The position numbers and the translations under genes are program-made. Of a stretch of DNA of 64,000 bases, positions 8,904 through 17,137 are shown piece by piece. The stretch is from Lactobacillus sp. ESL0246 (GTDB lineage Bacteria; Bacillota; Bacilli; Lactobacillales; Lactobacillaceae). The stretch lies in NCBI RefSeq assembly GCF_003692965.1, contig NZ_REHC01000003.1, forward strand, positions 1-64,000. The letters run 5' to 3'. The notes under the pieces were generated by a model. It made no database searches and was not told where the DNA came from. It was given only the letters and a program-made list of their open reading frames with translations. How positions within the stretch are numbered: the stretch's first letter is position 1; the number at the start of each line of letters is the position of its first letter.

Positions 8904-9711
8904 AATAGAATTAACTAATTTTAATGGGCGTAAATTTAAGATTCATCCCTATATGTTAGCTTCAATTGGTGATTTAGTTACTCCTCAACATCCTTTGGCT
9001 ATCGTTATTCCAGGCGGTAGTTTTGATCATCTCTCTAAGCGAGAAGGCGAGCCAGTAGCATTAGCATTTAATAATTGCGGCTTTAACAGTGTCGTGATGG
9101 AGTATAATCTTGTCCAAGATGATGGAGATATCTATCCCGATGCGGGATTAGATGTTTTAACAACTGTAAAATATTTTCGCGATCATGCTAGTGATTACCA
9201 AATTGATCCAGAAAAGATTGTAACAATTGGTTTTTCAGCTGGTGGGCATGTTGCAAGTTTTGCTAATAGTATTGCTAATTCTTCTAAATATCAAAATGAA
9301 TTTGGATTTAAGAGTAGTACAGTTTTACCAAATAAAACAATATTAGGTTATCCGTTAATCAATTTAGATAAGATTGGTTTTGCTATACCGGATGACGAAG
9401 AAGACAAGGTACCAGGAGATGAATTCGTCAAAGATAGTGCATTAGGTGTGACGCCCAAGACACCAGCGACATTTATTTTTCATGCTTGGGATGATCCAAT
9501 TGTTTTAGTAACAAACACATTAGAATATCTGGATGCTTTACATAAAAATAAAGTTTCTTGTGAAGCTCATTTATTCAACCGTGGTGGTCATGGTTTTTCT
9601 TTAGGACGTGAAGATATGACAATTAAGGGTCGTGAATGGCAGGCTAATCCGCATGCTGCACACTGGTTTGAGTTAGCCCAAGAATGGCTTACAAGTGAGT
9701 GGTCAAAATAA
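8890..9711 (+). CDS. alpha/beta-hydrolase (esterase/lipase-like)
   Basis: 273 residues with an alpha/beta-hydrolase fold. IPGGSFDHLSKREGEPVA provides the oxyanion-hole HGG-like loop, GFSAGGHVAS the nucleophile elbow (catalytic Ser), HAWDDPIV the acid region, and GGHGFSLG the catalytic His. It resembles the acetyl-esterase/BD-FAE group that hydrolyses short acyl or carbohydrate esters. No signal peptide is present, so it is cytoplasmic. The start overlaps the end of the second YibE/F gene, with GAGGT at 8880-8884 upstream. Substrate unknown. Confidence 0.85.
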   Translation: MKENEIELTNFNGRKFKIHPYMLASIGDLVTPQHPLAIVIPGGSFDHLSKREGEPVALAFNNCGFNSVVMEYNLVQDDGDIYPDAGLDVLTTVKYFRDHASDYQIDPEKIVTIGFSAGGHVASFANSIANSSKYQNEFGFKSSTVLPNKTILGYPLINLDKIGFAIPDDEEDKVPGDEFVKDSALGVTPKTPATFIFHAWDDPIVLVTNTLEYLDALHKNKVSCEAHLFNRGGHGFSLGREDMTIKGREWQANPHAAHWFELAQEWLTSEWSK

Positions 9712-9815
9712 TCTTGAAGAAATAATAAATGTCAAGTTTTTCACGCACATATCTTGCTTTTTTTAAATGAAAGTATATAATTATGTATTTAAATCGAGAG
9801 AAAGGACATGATTTT

Positions 9816-10076
9816 TTGAAACTAGTTAAGATGAAATCTTTGACAGTAATTAATGGCTTGTTAACTTTGAGCAGTCTAATCATGTTATTCTTTGGATTGT
9901 GTAATCAAGTTAATGAGTCAGATTATTTATTAAACGATGAACAACTAATTGCCCGAACAGGTACCGACAATTTGATTGTTGTTATTGCAATTATTGCATT
10001 GATATTTTTTGGATTTGCATTTTTTGCAAGTTGGTTGAGTTCAAGTAAGGTACGTATAATGCGCTATAAAGCATAA
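9816..10076 (+). CDS. small two-helix membrane protein
   Basis: 86 residues. AAAGGA at 9801-9806 points to TTG 9816 as start rather than the in-frame ATG at 9783, which has no ribosome site. Two hydrophobic segments (GLLTLSSLIMLFFGL and LIVVIAIIALIFFGFAFFAS) flank an acidic extracytoplasmic loop, and the C-terminus is basic. No family recognised. It is monocistronic, with a strong terminator immediately after it. Confidence 0.6.
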   Translation: MKLVKMKSLTVINGLLTLSSLIMLFFGLCNQVNESDYLLNDEQLIARTGTDNLIVVIAIIALIFFGFAFFASWLSSSKVRIMRYKA

Positions 10077-10093
10077 TTTAGTAGAAAATATGA

Positions 10094-10124
10094 AACAGCA
10101 CACCATTTGGTGTGCTGTTTTTGT
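10094..10124 (+). terminator. Rho-independent terminator
   Basis: AACAGCACACC (10094-10104) pairs with GGTGTGCTGTT (10109-10119) across a 4-base loop and is followed by TTTTTG. It terminates the small membrane protein gene. Confidence 0.9.
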
Positions 10125-10131
10125 TTTAAAT

Positions 10132-10167
10132 AAAAAATAGACTAGTTAATTACCAGTCTATTTTTTT
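10132..10167 (-). terminator. terminator of the Apf-like gene (bidirectional)
   Basis: AATAGACT (10136-10143) / AGTCTATT (10155-10162), flanked by six A residues on the left and seven T residues on the right. It could stop transcription from either side and lies 23 bases beyond the end of the minus-strand gene. Confidence 0.8.
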
Positions 10168-10189
10168 AATTGGAGAATTGAGTAAATTT

Positions 10190-10543
10190 TTAGTACCAAT
10201 GATGGATTATCCAAAAATTTTTAGCGTTAACCCAAGAACCATATCGACTGTATACGTAATTATCAGCTGTACGTTCTTGGTTTGCTGGAGAGTGATCGCC
10301 ACCTAAATAAGCTAGGTTAAGTTGGTATTTGCCATAACAAACACCATTTTGAGCATCATATCTGCCACCTGATTCGTGGGTTGCAATCCACTTTTTAGCA
10401 GCACGTTCTCTTTTAGATAATTTCCGCGCTGCCTGAACAGTTTGAATGTTTTGGTTATTTGCTGTTTCAAAAATGCTGATAAAACTGAATGATAACGCAA
10501 GCGCGGCGATTAATTCATAAATAAGACTTTTACTTTTCTTCAT
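10190..10543 (-). CDS. secreted Apf-like (aggregation-promoting factor C-terminal domain) protein
   Basis: 117 residues with a signal peptide (KKSKSLIYELIAALALSFSF, cleavage near QAA) and then only the C-terminal domain found in lactobacillar aggregation-promoting factors. Visible landmarks are AAKKWIATHESGGRYDAQNG, CYGKYQLNLAYL, and the closing VYSRYGSWVNAKNFW plus HHWY. The Glu of HESGG matches the transglycosylase-like catalytic position. Full Apf proteins are about twice as long and carry a LysM or Gln/Ala-rich region, which is absent here. It probably cleaves or binds peptidoglycan outside the cell. Monocistronic. Confidence 0.8.
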   Translation of the reverse strand: MKKSKSLIYELIAALALSFSFISIFETANNQNIQTVQAARKLSKRERAAKKWIATHESGGRYDAQNGVCYGKYQLNLAYLGGDHSPANQERTADNYVYSRYGSWVNAKNFWIIHHWY

Positions 10544-10720
10544 TTTATTTTTCTTTAATTCCCCATAAATAGTTTAACTTATTATTCTTTATCATATTAC
10601 ATAATTAATGTGTCATTGCTGTTACAGAAAGAACACGCATGCCTTACAATCAAGTTTTAATGCTATTTACCTTTAGGTTTGGTAGAATTTACAATAACAA
10701 TATTATTTAGGAGGTAGATT

Positions 10721-13255
10721 ATGTCAGCAAAACATTTATACGAAGTTTTTCAGCCTGAGCATTATGATTTATATCTAGATATAAATCGTGAACAAAAAAC
10801 AATTAAGGGGACCTCAACTATTACTGGTGAGGCCTTAGAAGAAACAATTTTTGTTAATCAAAAATATATGACAATCATGTCTGTAAAGAGTAACGACCAA
10901 GAATTGCCATTTACTGTTAGCGATGAAACTGAAACAATTAAGATTGACTTAGGTCATCTTGGTAAGACTACAGTTGAAATCACGTATACTGCCCCATTGA
11001 CGGACACAATGATGGGAATATATCCTTCTTACTACATGATCAATGGTGTAAAGAAACAAATTATTGGAACACAATTTGAAACAACTGCGGCACGTCAAGC
11101 ATTTCCATGTGTTGACGAACCCGAAGCTAAAGCAACTTTTTCTCTAGCTATTAAATATGATGAACATGATGGAGAAACGACATTAGCCAACATGCCGGAA
11201 ATTAAAGTTGAAAATGGGGTTCACTACTTTGAAAAGACGGTTAAAATGTCCAGTTATTTGATTGCCTTTGCTTTTGGTGAATTACAATCAAAGGTAACGG
11301 AAACTAAAGATGGCGTTAAGGTAGGTGTTTTTGCTACCAAGGCTCATCAAGCTAAAGAATTGGACTTTGCGGTAGGTATTGCTAAACGTGCAATAGAATT
11401 TTACGAGGAGTTTTATCAGACTAAATATCCATTGCCTCATTCATGGCAATTAGCTTTACCAGATTTTTCAGCTGGGGCAATGGAAAACTGGGGCTTAATT
11501 ACTTATCGTGAAGCAGCAGTCTTATTAGATCCAGATAATGCTACAGTTGATCAAAAAGCTTATGTAGCTACAGTTATCGCTCATGAATTAGCACATCAAT
11601 GGTTTGGAGATTTAGTAACCATGAAGTGGTGGGACGATTTGTGGCTTAATGAAAGTTTTGCCAACATGATGGAATATGTTTCAGTAGATGCTTTAGAGCC
11701 TGAGTGGCATATTTGGGATAATACTTATCAAATTTCTGAAGTACCTGCGGCGTTAAAACGAGATGCAACCGATGGTGTCCAATCAGTTCATGTGGAAGTC
11801 GAACATCCGGCTGATATTGATTCGTTGTTTGATAGTGCAATCGTTTATGCTAAAGGTTCACGGATGTTGGTAATGGTTCGAGCTTTATTAGGTGACGATG
11901 CATTACGTAAGGGTCTGAAGTATTATTTTGATCAACATCAATTTGGCAATGCAACCGGTGACGATCTTTGGAGTGCTTTGTCGACAGCGACTAACTTGGA
12001 TATTGGCAAGATTATGCACACTTGGCTTGATCAACCAGGTTATCCTGTTGTTAGTGCCGAGGTTAATCAAGCTGGACATTTGATTTTAAGCCAAAAGCAA
12101 TTCTTTATTGGCGAAGGAAAAGATGCTCAAAGAACATGGGCTATTCCGTTAAATGCTAACTTTAAAGCACCGCAAATTATGACAAATAAACAAGTTGATC
12201 TTGGAAATTATAAGGAACTACGCGCTAGTGCCGGTCATGCTTTACGAATTAATGTGGGAAATAGTTCGCACTTTATCGTTAATTATGATCAAACATTAAT
12301 GACCGATATTATGGCCAACTTTAACGAACTTAAAGCTGTTGATCAATTACAATTGTTACAAGATCTTGGACTTTTAGCAGAGGGTAACCAAATTTCTTAT
12401 GCTGAAATAGTACCATTATTGGCAAAATTTGCTACGTCAAAATCTTATATTGTAATTAATGCACTGTTTAATGCAGCTCGTGAACTTCGCAAATTTACCA
12501 CTACTGGTTCAGAGGAAGAAAAGAATTTAAAGCTTTTATATAATCTTTTATCAGAAAATAAAGTTGCAGCATTAGGCTGGCAGACGAAGCCAACTGATAG
12601 TTCTGATGATTTATTGATTAGACCATTGGAGCTATCTGCAGCCCTTTATGCTGGAAATTCAACGATTATTGAAGCCGGTCACCATATCTTTACTGCTAAT
12701 GAGAACAGCTTAAGTAAAATAGAAGCCTCGATTCGACCATATGTTTTAATTAATGAAGTTAAGAATTATCATCGGTCAGGCTTAGTCGAACAATTAATCA
12801 ATGAGTACCAAACTACGGTTGATCCATACTATAAGCGTGACTTGCTTGCAGCTATAACTAATTCACAGGATATAAGTGAAATTCAGCAGATTGTTGCAGC
12901 TTTTGAAAATTCAGACATTATTAAACCGCAAGATTTACGTTCTTGGTATTTCAATATCTTGTCTAATCCCAAAGGTGAACAAGCTGCTTGGGATTGGCTA
13001 CGTAATCGTTGGTCTTGGCTTGAAGAAAAAGTGGGCGGAGATATGGAATTTACTACTTATATCACCGTTACTGCTCGTGTTTTCCATACTGCAAATAGAT
13101 TGCAAGAATTTAGTGACTTCTTTGTTCCAAAGATTAATCAACCAGGCTTGGGTCGTGAAATTCAAATGGATACCAAAGTAATTGCTACTAGGGTAGATTT
13201 AATTAAACATGAACAAGCTGCAGTTAATCAAGCAATTAAAGCAGTTATTAAATAA
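10721..13255 (+). CDS. pepN: aminopeptidase N (lysyl/broad-specificity M1 metallopeptidase)
   Basis: 844 residues, the length known for Lactobacillus PepN. It removes N-terminal residues from casein-derived and other peptides in the cytoplasm. The M1 features are all present: exopeptidase motif GAMENWG (252-256 for GAMEN), zinc motif HELAH (288-292), and the third ligand Glu 311 in NESFANMMEYV. A central domain and an ERAP1-like helical C-terminal domain follow. No signal peptide. AGGAGG precedes ATG 10721. It is a single-gene unit with a hairpin terminator after it. Confidence 0.97.
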   Translation: MSAKHLYEVFQPEHYDLYLDINREQKTIKGTSTITGEALEETIFVNQKYMTIMSVKSNDQELPFTVSDETETIKIDLGHLGKTTVEITYTAPLTDTMMGIYPSYYMINGVKKQIIGTQFETTAARQAFPCVDEPEAKATFSLAIKYDEHDGETTLANMPEIKVENGVHYFEKTVKMSSYLIAFAFGELQSKVTETKDGVKVGVFATKAHQAKELDFAVGIAKRAIEFYEEFYQTKYPLPHSWQLALPDFSAGAMENWGLITYREAAVLLDPDNATVDQKAYVATVIAHELAHQWFGDLVTMKWWDDLWLNESFANMMEYVSVDALEPEWHIWDNTYQISEVPAALKRDATDGVQSVHVEVEHPADIDSLFDSAIVYAKGSRMLVMVRALLGDDALRKGLKYYFDQHQFGNATGDDLWSALSTATNLDIGKIMHTWLDQPGYPVVSAEVNQAGHLILSQKQFFIGEGKDAQRTWAIPLNANFKAPQIMTNKQVDLGNYKELRASAGHALRINVGNSSHFIVNYDQTLMTDIMANFNELKAVDQLQLLQDLGLLAEGNQISYAEIVPLLAKFATSKSYIVINALFNAARELRKFTTTGSEEEKNLKLLYNLLSENKVAALGWQTKPTDSSDDLLIRPLELSAALYAGNSTIIEAGHHIFTANENSLSKIEASIRPYVLINEVKNYHRSGLVEQLINEYQTTVDPYYKRDLLAAITNSQDISEIQQIVAAFENSDIIKPQDLRSWYFNILSNPKGEQAAWDWLRNRWSWLEEKVGGDMEFTTYITVTARVFHTANRLQEFSDFFVPKINQPGLGREIQMDTKVIATRVDLIKHEQAAVNQAIKAVIK

Positions 13256-13306
13256 TTAATAATAAAAGCTTTTTGTCAAATTCTGTTGATGAAAATAGAT
13301 CATGAT

Positions 13307-13348
13307 AAAAAAATAAGCATTAGTCTATCTGACTTTTGCTTATTTTTT
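13307..13348 (+). terminator. terminator of pepN
   Basis: An A-rich arm ending AAATAAGCA (to 13319) pairs with TGCTTATTTTTT (13337-13348) around an 18-base loop. The trailing T run makes it a likely intrinsic terminator 50 bases after pepN. Confidence 0.7.
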
Positions 13349-13498
13349 CGTCATTTCCTTAGGAACACAATTTTTTTAAAAAAAGAAATAAAAAAGCAAT
13401 CCATTAGGGGATCAAGTAGTATAGGGAAAAAGCGCAATATTTTCTCGCACTTTTTTATTGGTCTAATTGTGAAATCTGCAAAAACTATAAAAACAAAA

Positions 13499-13519
13499 GT
13501 CCGCTTTGGCGGACTTTTT
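13499..13519. terminator. second intrinsic terminator downstream of pepN
   Basis: GTCCGC (13499-13504) and GCGGAC (13509-13514) with loop TTTG, flanked by AAAA before and TTTTT after, so it can act in both directions. Confidence 0.85.
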
Positions 13520-13654
13520 AAATGCTATACGGTTTTGATTTTACAAGTGTGCAAAATTTGATCATTTTAAGCTTTAGGGTTACAGGGGTTAAGCAACTAC
13601 CTCAGATAATGCATTTATGTTAAGTTACAGGCGGTATAGCTAGTTTAAATCATG

Positions 13655-13677
13655 TTAACTATAATTAGTATAGTTAA
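13655..13677. promoter_or_regulatory. palindromic operator candidate over the -10 box of the Rgg-like gene
   Basis: TTAACTATA (13655-13663) and TATAGTTAA (13669-13677) are perfect 9-bp arms separated by 5 bases. The palindrome contains TATAAT at 13660-13665 and ends 5 bases before the ribosome site of the HTH gene at 13699. A regulator bound here would block the promoter, which suggests autoregulation. Confidence 0.6.
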
Positions 13678-13698
13678 TAATTGGAGGAGAAAATATTT

Positions 13699-13926
13699 AT
13701 GCTAGTGGGAGAATTGCTTAAAAAATATCGTACAGAAAAAATGAAAAAGCAAAAGCAATGGGTTGGTAATGTAATAAGTCCATCATTTTACGCTAAAGTC
13801 GAGAAAAATATTCATCGCATAACAGTGGATGATTTAATTGAATTGCTGCATTATAACAAAATTTCTGTTCTTAATTTCTTTAGTAAGTTGGATCGACAAG
13901 AACAAAGTCAAAATGCTTTTAAATAA
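13699..13926 (+). CDS. HTH-only Rgg/MutR-like protein (truncated)
   Basis: 75 residues corresponding to the N-terminal helix-turn-helix of Rgg/GadR/MutR regulators: LVGELLKKYRTEK, SPSFYAKVEKNIHRITVDDLIELL, then KISVLNFFSKL. Full-length members have about 280 residues with a helical peptide-binding domain, which is missing. ATG 13699 is chosen because GGAGGAG is at 13683-13689. The frame ends inside the start of the next small gene (overlap 13913-13926). Either it is a decayed regulator or it works as an HTH-only repressor; the intact palindrome upstream favours continued DNA binding. Confidence 0.7.
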   Translation: MLVGELLKKYRTEKMKKQKQWVGNVISPSFYAKVEKNIHRITVDDLIELLHYNKISVLNFFSKLDRQEQSQNAFK

Positions 13927-14152
13927 AGAGATAACTAATCAAATAATTGAAGCATATTATCATCGTTCAAAAATAGTAGCATTTATTTATTTTGTAACAT
14001 GTATAGCATTGCTTAGAACCTTTAGGAATCAACTATTTATGCTTTTTAAAGGAATACCGAACATTATAGTGATAATAGTATATGGTGCGATAACAGTCTT
14101 CTGTTTACCATTAGTTGAAAAATTGGTTGGGGCACTTTTTAGCAAAAGCTAA
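13913..14152 (+). CDS. small two-helix membrane protein coupled to the Rgg-like gene
   Basis: 79 residues beginning at an ATG inside the last codons of the HTH gene, an overlap that suggests translational coupling; no separate strong ribosome site is seen. Two hydrophobic segments are visible (KIVAFIYFVTCIALL and NIIVIIVYGAITVFCL). No family recognised. Small membrane proteins beside Rgg-like genes are sometimes immunity or signalling partners, but nothing in the sequence proves that here. Confidence 0.5.
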   Translation: MLLNKEITNQIIEAYYHRSKIVAFIYFVTCIALLRTFRNQLFMLFKGIPNIIVIIVYGAITVFCLPLVEKLVGALFSKS

Positions 14153-14176
14153 ATTAAATAATTAGAGATGATTAAC

Positions 14177-14403
14177 ATGATAAAAAATATCGCGAAAAGC
14201 CTAAGGCACTACAAATAATTGAAACTGTTTATTACATAATTACAGCAGTAGTGTTCGGAACAATAGTCGGTCCTAGAGTATGGCCATTTTGGGCTAGTGT
14301 CTCTATATTTATAGTATTTGTATTATGTCTGGTAGTAGCAGTAGTCATACTTAATTGCCTTATAAAAATTACTGAACGCTTGTATTACAAAAATGGTAAA
14401 TAG
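14177..14403 (+). pseudogene. frameshifted small two-helix membrane protein
   Basis: ATG 14177 opens a frame that ends after 13 codons. One extra A in the A6 run at 14182-14187 would join it to a frame reading KKYREKPKALQIIETVYYII and on to TAG 14401-14403. The joined product would have about 75 residues and two hydrophobic helices, one of them SIFIVFVLCLVVAVVIL. A one-base indel in a homopolymer is the simplest explanation, either a real lesion or a sequencing error. It belongs to the same small-gene cluster. Confidence 0.5.
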
Positions 14404-14441
14404 AAAAGTTACTAGTCAATTATAAGTATTATTAAAATAAT

Positions 14442-14684
14442 TTAGACCACTAAGATTTTGTTGGTCTTTTTATTTTTAGTTGTAGTACTGTCAGTAATTT
14501 GTTTAAGTTCATCAATTTTTTCAACCAGTAACTATAATTGTTGTGATTGATTCAGTAACTTTTGGATCTGATTAAGCGTATCATGCAAACGAGTAATTTC
14601 TTGTTTGTTTATCGGTAAAGACTTTAAGTAGTTTGTTTAGAAATGCCCAGTTCATCTGCTAATTGCTTGATTGTTTTAGTCCAT
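14442..14684 (-). pseudogene. DUF536-type plasmid replication-associated HTH protein remnant
   Basis: On the minus strand the frames together give KTIKQLADELGISKQT, then after a shift KSLPINKQEITRLHDTLNQI plus QKLLNQSQQ, then a TAG, then LLVEKIDELKQITDSTTT, ending at TAA (14444-14442). This matches the layout of DUF536 proteins: a short N-terminal HTH and a coiled coil. They are common on lactobacillar plasmids next to repA/repB. At least two frameshifts and one internal stop make it a pseudogene. It suggests a past plasmid integration or exchange here. The rest of the gene-free stretch (14404-14912) is AT-rich with no other signal apart from terminators. Confidence 0.6.
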
Positions 14685-14865
14685 AATACGATCCTCAAAT
14701 TTAGTAGTTAGTCTTATCTTAAATAATAGTATTCAAAATTTGAGAGCTAATAACTTAGCTAAATTTTAATGATAATACAATTGCATTTTCAACATAAAAT
14801 TTGAATAAGTTGAAATTATCTAACAGTAACGTGCTTTTTATATTATGATTATGTTATTGGTTAAA

Positions 14866-14902
14866 TAAAAAAACAGCAACGAATTATTCGTTGCTGCTTT
14901 TT
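14866..14902 (-). terminator. terminator of the L,D-transpeptidase gene (bidirectional)
   Basis: CAGCAACGAA (14874-14883) pairs with TTCGTTGCTG (14887-14896) over loop TTA. A-runs on the left and a T-run on the right allow termination in both directions; it sits 11 bases beyond the minus-strand stop. Confidence 0.9.
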
Positions 14903-14912
14903 ATTATCTTAC

Positions 14913-16130
14913 TTAATTATAAATAATAACTGCTTCATGCTTAATCACATTATGCCAAACACGATTAATTTCGCTCGGTTTAATATTAATGCAGCCATGA
15001 GAGCCACCACGTAGGTATGCACTCTTGCTCCAATCACCACGCCAAGCAGCATCGTGTAGACCACAACCACTAAGTGTAAAAGGCATCCAATATTTAACTG
15101 GTGAAGCGTACTTAGAACCATCATCATTGCGTCCGCGCAAAGTAGCAGGGGATTCTTTATAATGAATATACCAAACCCCTTCTGGAGTTCGGTTACCTTT
15201 TCCTTTACTCTTATCTCTAGTTCCGGTGACAATATCGGTTAAATAAACAGCTAATTTACCATTCCGAATGATCCAGAGTTCCTGCTTTTTTAATGAAATA
15301 ACAATGTAATTATTGCCGATTCCATGATTAGTTTTGCCGTAACCTAAACCATAAGTACTGTATCCAAGTCCATAGATGTAATTCTGACCATCAAGTTCTG
15401 TAGTTCCATTTAAGAAAGCTTGTTCAACCGCAGTTTGCGCTTTTTTAACATAAACGCCCCAACCATAACTTTCGTTTTTTATGGTAATTTTTTGAGCTGC
15501 CAATTTTCTTTTAACGGGAACTGCAAACTTATAACTTTGATGAATTGTTGAAACTTCTTTATCAATCTTGTTTAATTGTGCTGTTAGGCTTTCAGTGTTT
15601 AAAAAAATGTATTTGCCCTGCTTAAATTCAGCTTGATCAATTAACTTGGCAGCCTCTAATTTATATATTTTACCTGCAATTCTATAGTTTACAATAGCAC
15701 CACTGACTGTTTGCAACTTTTTATTGGCAGTAAGTAAGGCGGTATTGTCATATTGATAGTTTTGTTTATTAGGCATTTCAGTATGTTGTTTTTTAAAGTA
15801 TTGCGTAACCGTCTCTTGCTTAATTGTATTAATGTTGGGGTCGCGTTCAATGGCAACCTTTCCTTTTTCAAGAGTGACAATGTTATTACCTTTTTGGTTA
15901 ATTTTTTTAGTAGCATTGTTAACCGTCAGATTACCCACTTTGACGCCATAAATAGTTACATTAGGGTTAAAATGAGTAGTAGCAAATTCTCTTGCCTGTT
16001 TTTGTGCGGCAACGTGGTTGTTGTATGAAACAACACCGAAGATAAGTGCTAAAATCAAAATGATACCGACAATAATTAAGTATAGATTATTGCGGTTATT
16101 GTATTTTTTTAAGTCCCTTTTTGATTGCAT
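14913..16130 (-). CDS. L,D-transpeptidase (YkuD domain), membrane-anchored
   Basis: About 405 residues. A basic N-terminus and one membrane helix (LYLIIVGIILILALIFGVVS) anchor the protein with its bulk outside. A long region of the PG_binding_4 type follows, and the C-terminal YkuD domain carries the catalytic motif GGSHGCINI near residue 380. These enzymes make 3-3 peptidoglycan cross-links or attach proteins, using a beta-lactam-tolerant Cys. The frame continues seven codons upstream to 16151; 16130 is preferred for its AGTAGGT site, although neither site is strong. Transcribed alone, ending at the hairpin at 14866. Confidence 0.88.
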   Translation of the reverse strand: MQSKRDLKKYNNRNNLYLIIVGIILILALIFGVVSYNNHVAAQKQAREFATTHFNPNVTIYGVKVGNLTVNNATKKINQKGNNIVTLEKGKVAIERDPNINTIKQETVTQYFKKQHTEMPNKQNYQYDNTALLTANKKLQTVSGAIVNYRIAGKIYKLEAAKLIDQAEFKQGKYIFLNTESLTAQLNKIDKEVSTIHQSYKFAVPVKRKLAAQKITIKNESYGWGVYVKKAQTAVEQAFLNGTTELDGQNYIYGLGYSTYGLGYGKTNHGIGNNYIVISLKKQELWIIRNGKLAVYLTDIVTGTRDKSKGKGNRTPEGVWYIHYKESPATLRGRNDDGSKYASPVKYWMPFTLSGCGLHDAAWRGDWSKSAYLRGGSHGCINIKPSEINRVWHNVIKHEAVIIYN

Positions 16131-16220
16131 AAATTTACCTACTAATAACATAATTCTAACAATTACTGCCGTTCCATTTTATCATCTATTGCGGCTCTAG
16201 TAAAATGCAAAAGGTTAAAG

Positions 16221-17036
16221 ATGCTTAGAGAGGAAATTATATTGGATGAAGAACCGTTAATTTTTGATATTAATATTGTACAGGGCAAGCCAAATTCTTA
16301 TCGAAAAACAAATCGTGCACTGATTTGCCCATTTTGCCAAACAAATGAGTTAACTGATATTTACGAAAAAGAAGGTGACATGATCTGGTTGCATAATAAG
16401 TTTCCAACATTACGTGACACTGTACAAACAGTCTTAATTGAGTCCGGTAATCATGTGGGTGATATTACGACGTATACTCCAAAATATAATCGTGATTTAA
16501 TGCGGTTTGCTTTAAAATGCTTTAAGCAAATGAATAAGCAAAAATTGTTTAAATCGGTTCTCTGGTATAAAAATTATGGCCCACATTCAGGTGGCTCACT
16601 AAGTCATCCGCATATGCAAATCGTTGGCTTAAAAAAACAAGATGGCTACCGATATATTTGTGAAAAAAATTTCATCGGTATAACCGTTTTTAATGGAAAA
16701 GATATTGAAGTAAATATTAGTACTTATCCAGTTCAAGGGTATATTGAGTTCAACTTTAATTTGCTAAAAATAAGCGGCCTTGAACGATGGTCCGATTGGA
16801 TTCAGAGTGGTACTAAGTATTTGTTAAATGTCCTTTCTGGTGGTCGCTGTGATTCATACAATTTGTTTTTTTATCCTAGAGAAGATCAAAAAATTTGTGC
16901 CAAATTAATTGCTCGCTTCGCAGCACCACCTTATTTTATTGGCTATAAATTATCACAGGTTGATAACAAAGAAAAACTTGTTGAAGAGGCAACTTCTTTT
17001 AAACACTTTTTTAATCATGGTTCACGGTTGGACTAA
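16221..17036 (+). CDS. DUF4931 protein, GalT/HIT-like
   Basis: 271 residues. RALICPFCQTNELTDIY supplies a zinc-type CxxC pair, and LSHPHMQIVGL gives the HxHxQ motif of the HIT / galactose-1-phosphate uridylyltransferase superfamily. Conserved blocks such as MIWLHNKFPTLRDTVQTVL and YKNYGPHSGGS fit the family annotated DUF4931 in lactobacilli. It probably handles a nucleotide-linked substrate, but the reaction is unknown and there are no gal genes nearby to support a Leloir role. No signal peptide. Divergent from the L,D-transpeptidase gene. Confidence 0.8.
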   Translation: MLREEIILDEEPLIFDINIVQGKPNSYRKTNRALICPFCQTNELTDIYEKEGDMIWLHNKFPTLRDTVQTVLIESGNHVGDITTYTPKYNRDLMRFALKCFKQMNKQKLFKSVLWYKNYGPHSGGSLSHPHMQIVGLKKQDGYRYICEKNFIGITVFNGKDIEVNISTYPVQGYIEFNFNLLKISGLERWSDWIQSGTKYLLNVLSGGRCDSYNLFFYPREDQKICAKLIARFAAPPYFIGYKLSQVDNKEKLVEEATSFKHFFNHGSRLD

Positions 17037-17137
17037 CTTTAAAGAAAGTATCGAAAAAAATAATAATAAGATTGATATGACTAATTGTTAGTTCATGAGT
17101 TAAGCAATATAATAGTTAAATATTGAAGGAGAAGCAA

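Larger units (their letters stand above)
13256..13698. other. intergenic stretch with two terminators and an operator-like palindrome
   Basis: No credible gene: the 91-codon frame starting at 13286 is AT-driven, lacks a ribosome site and runs across both terminators. The stretch holds hairpins at 13307-13348 and 13499-13519 and a 23-bp palindrome at 13655-13677 over a TATAAT box that serves the following Rgg-like gene. Confidence 0.6.

Noticed and set aside
12876-13181. 101-codon plus-strand frame inside pepN
   Set aside because: Alternate frame of the PepN C-terminal domain; no independent start signal.
13286-13561. 91-codon open frame after pepN
   Set aside because: No ribosome site, crosses two terminator hairpins, low-complexity Lys/Ile/Phe composition.
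17092-17137. Vitamin riboswitch before the ECF S component gene
   Set aside because: Only 46 bases of leader without a stem structure are available between the genes.
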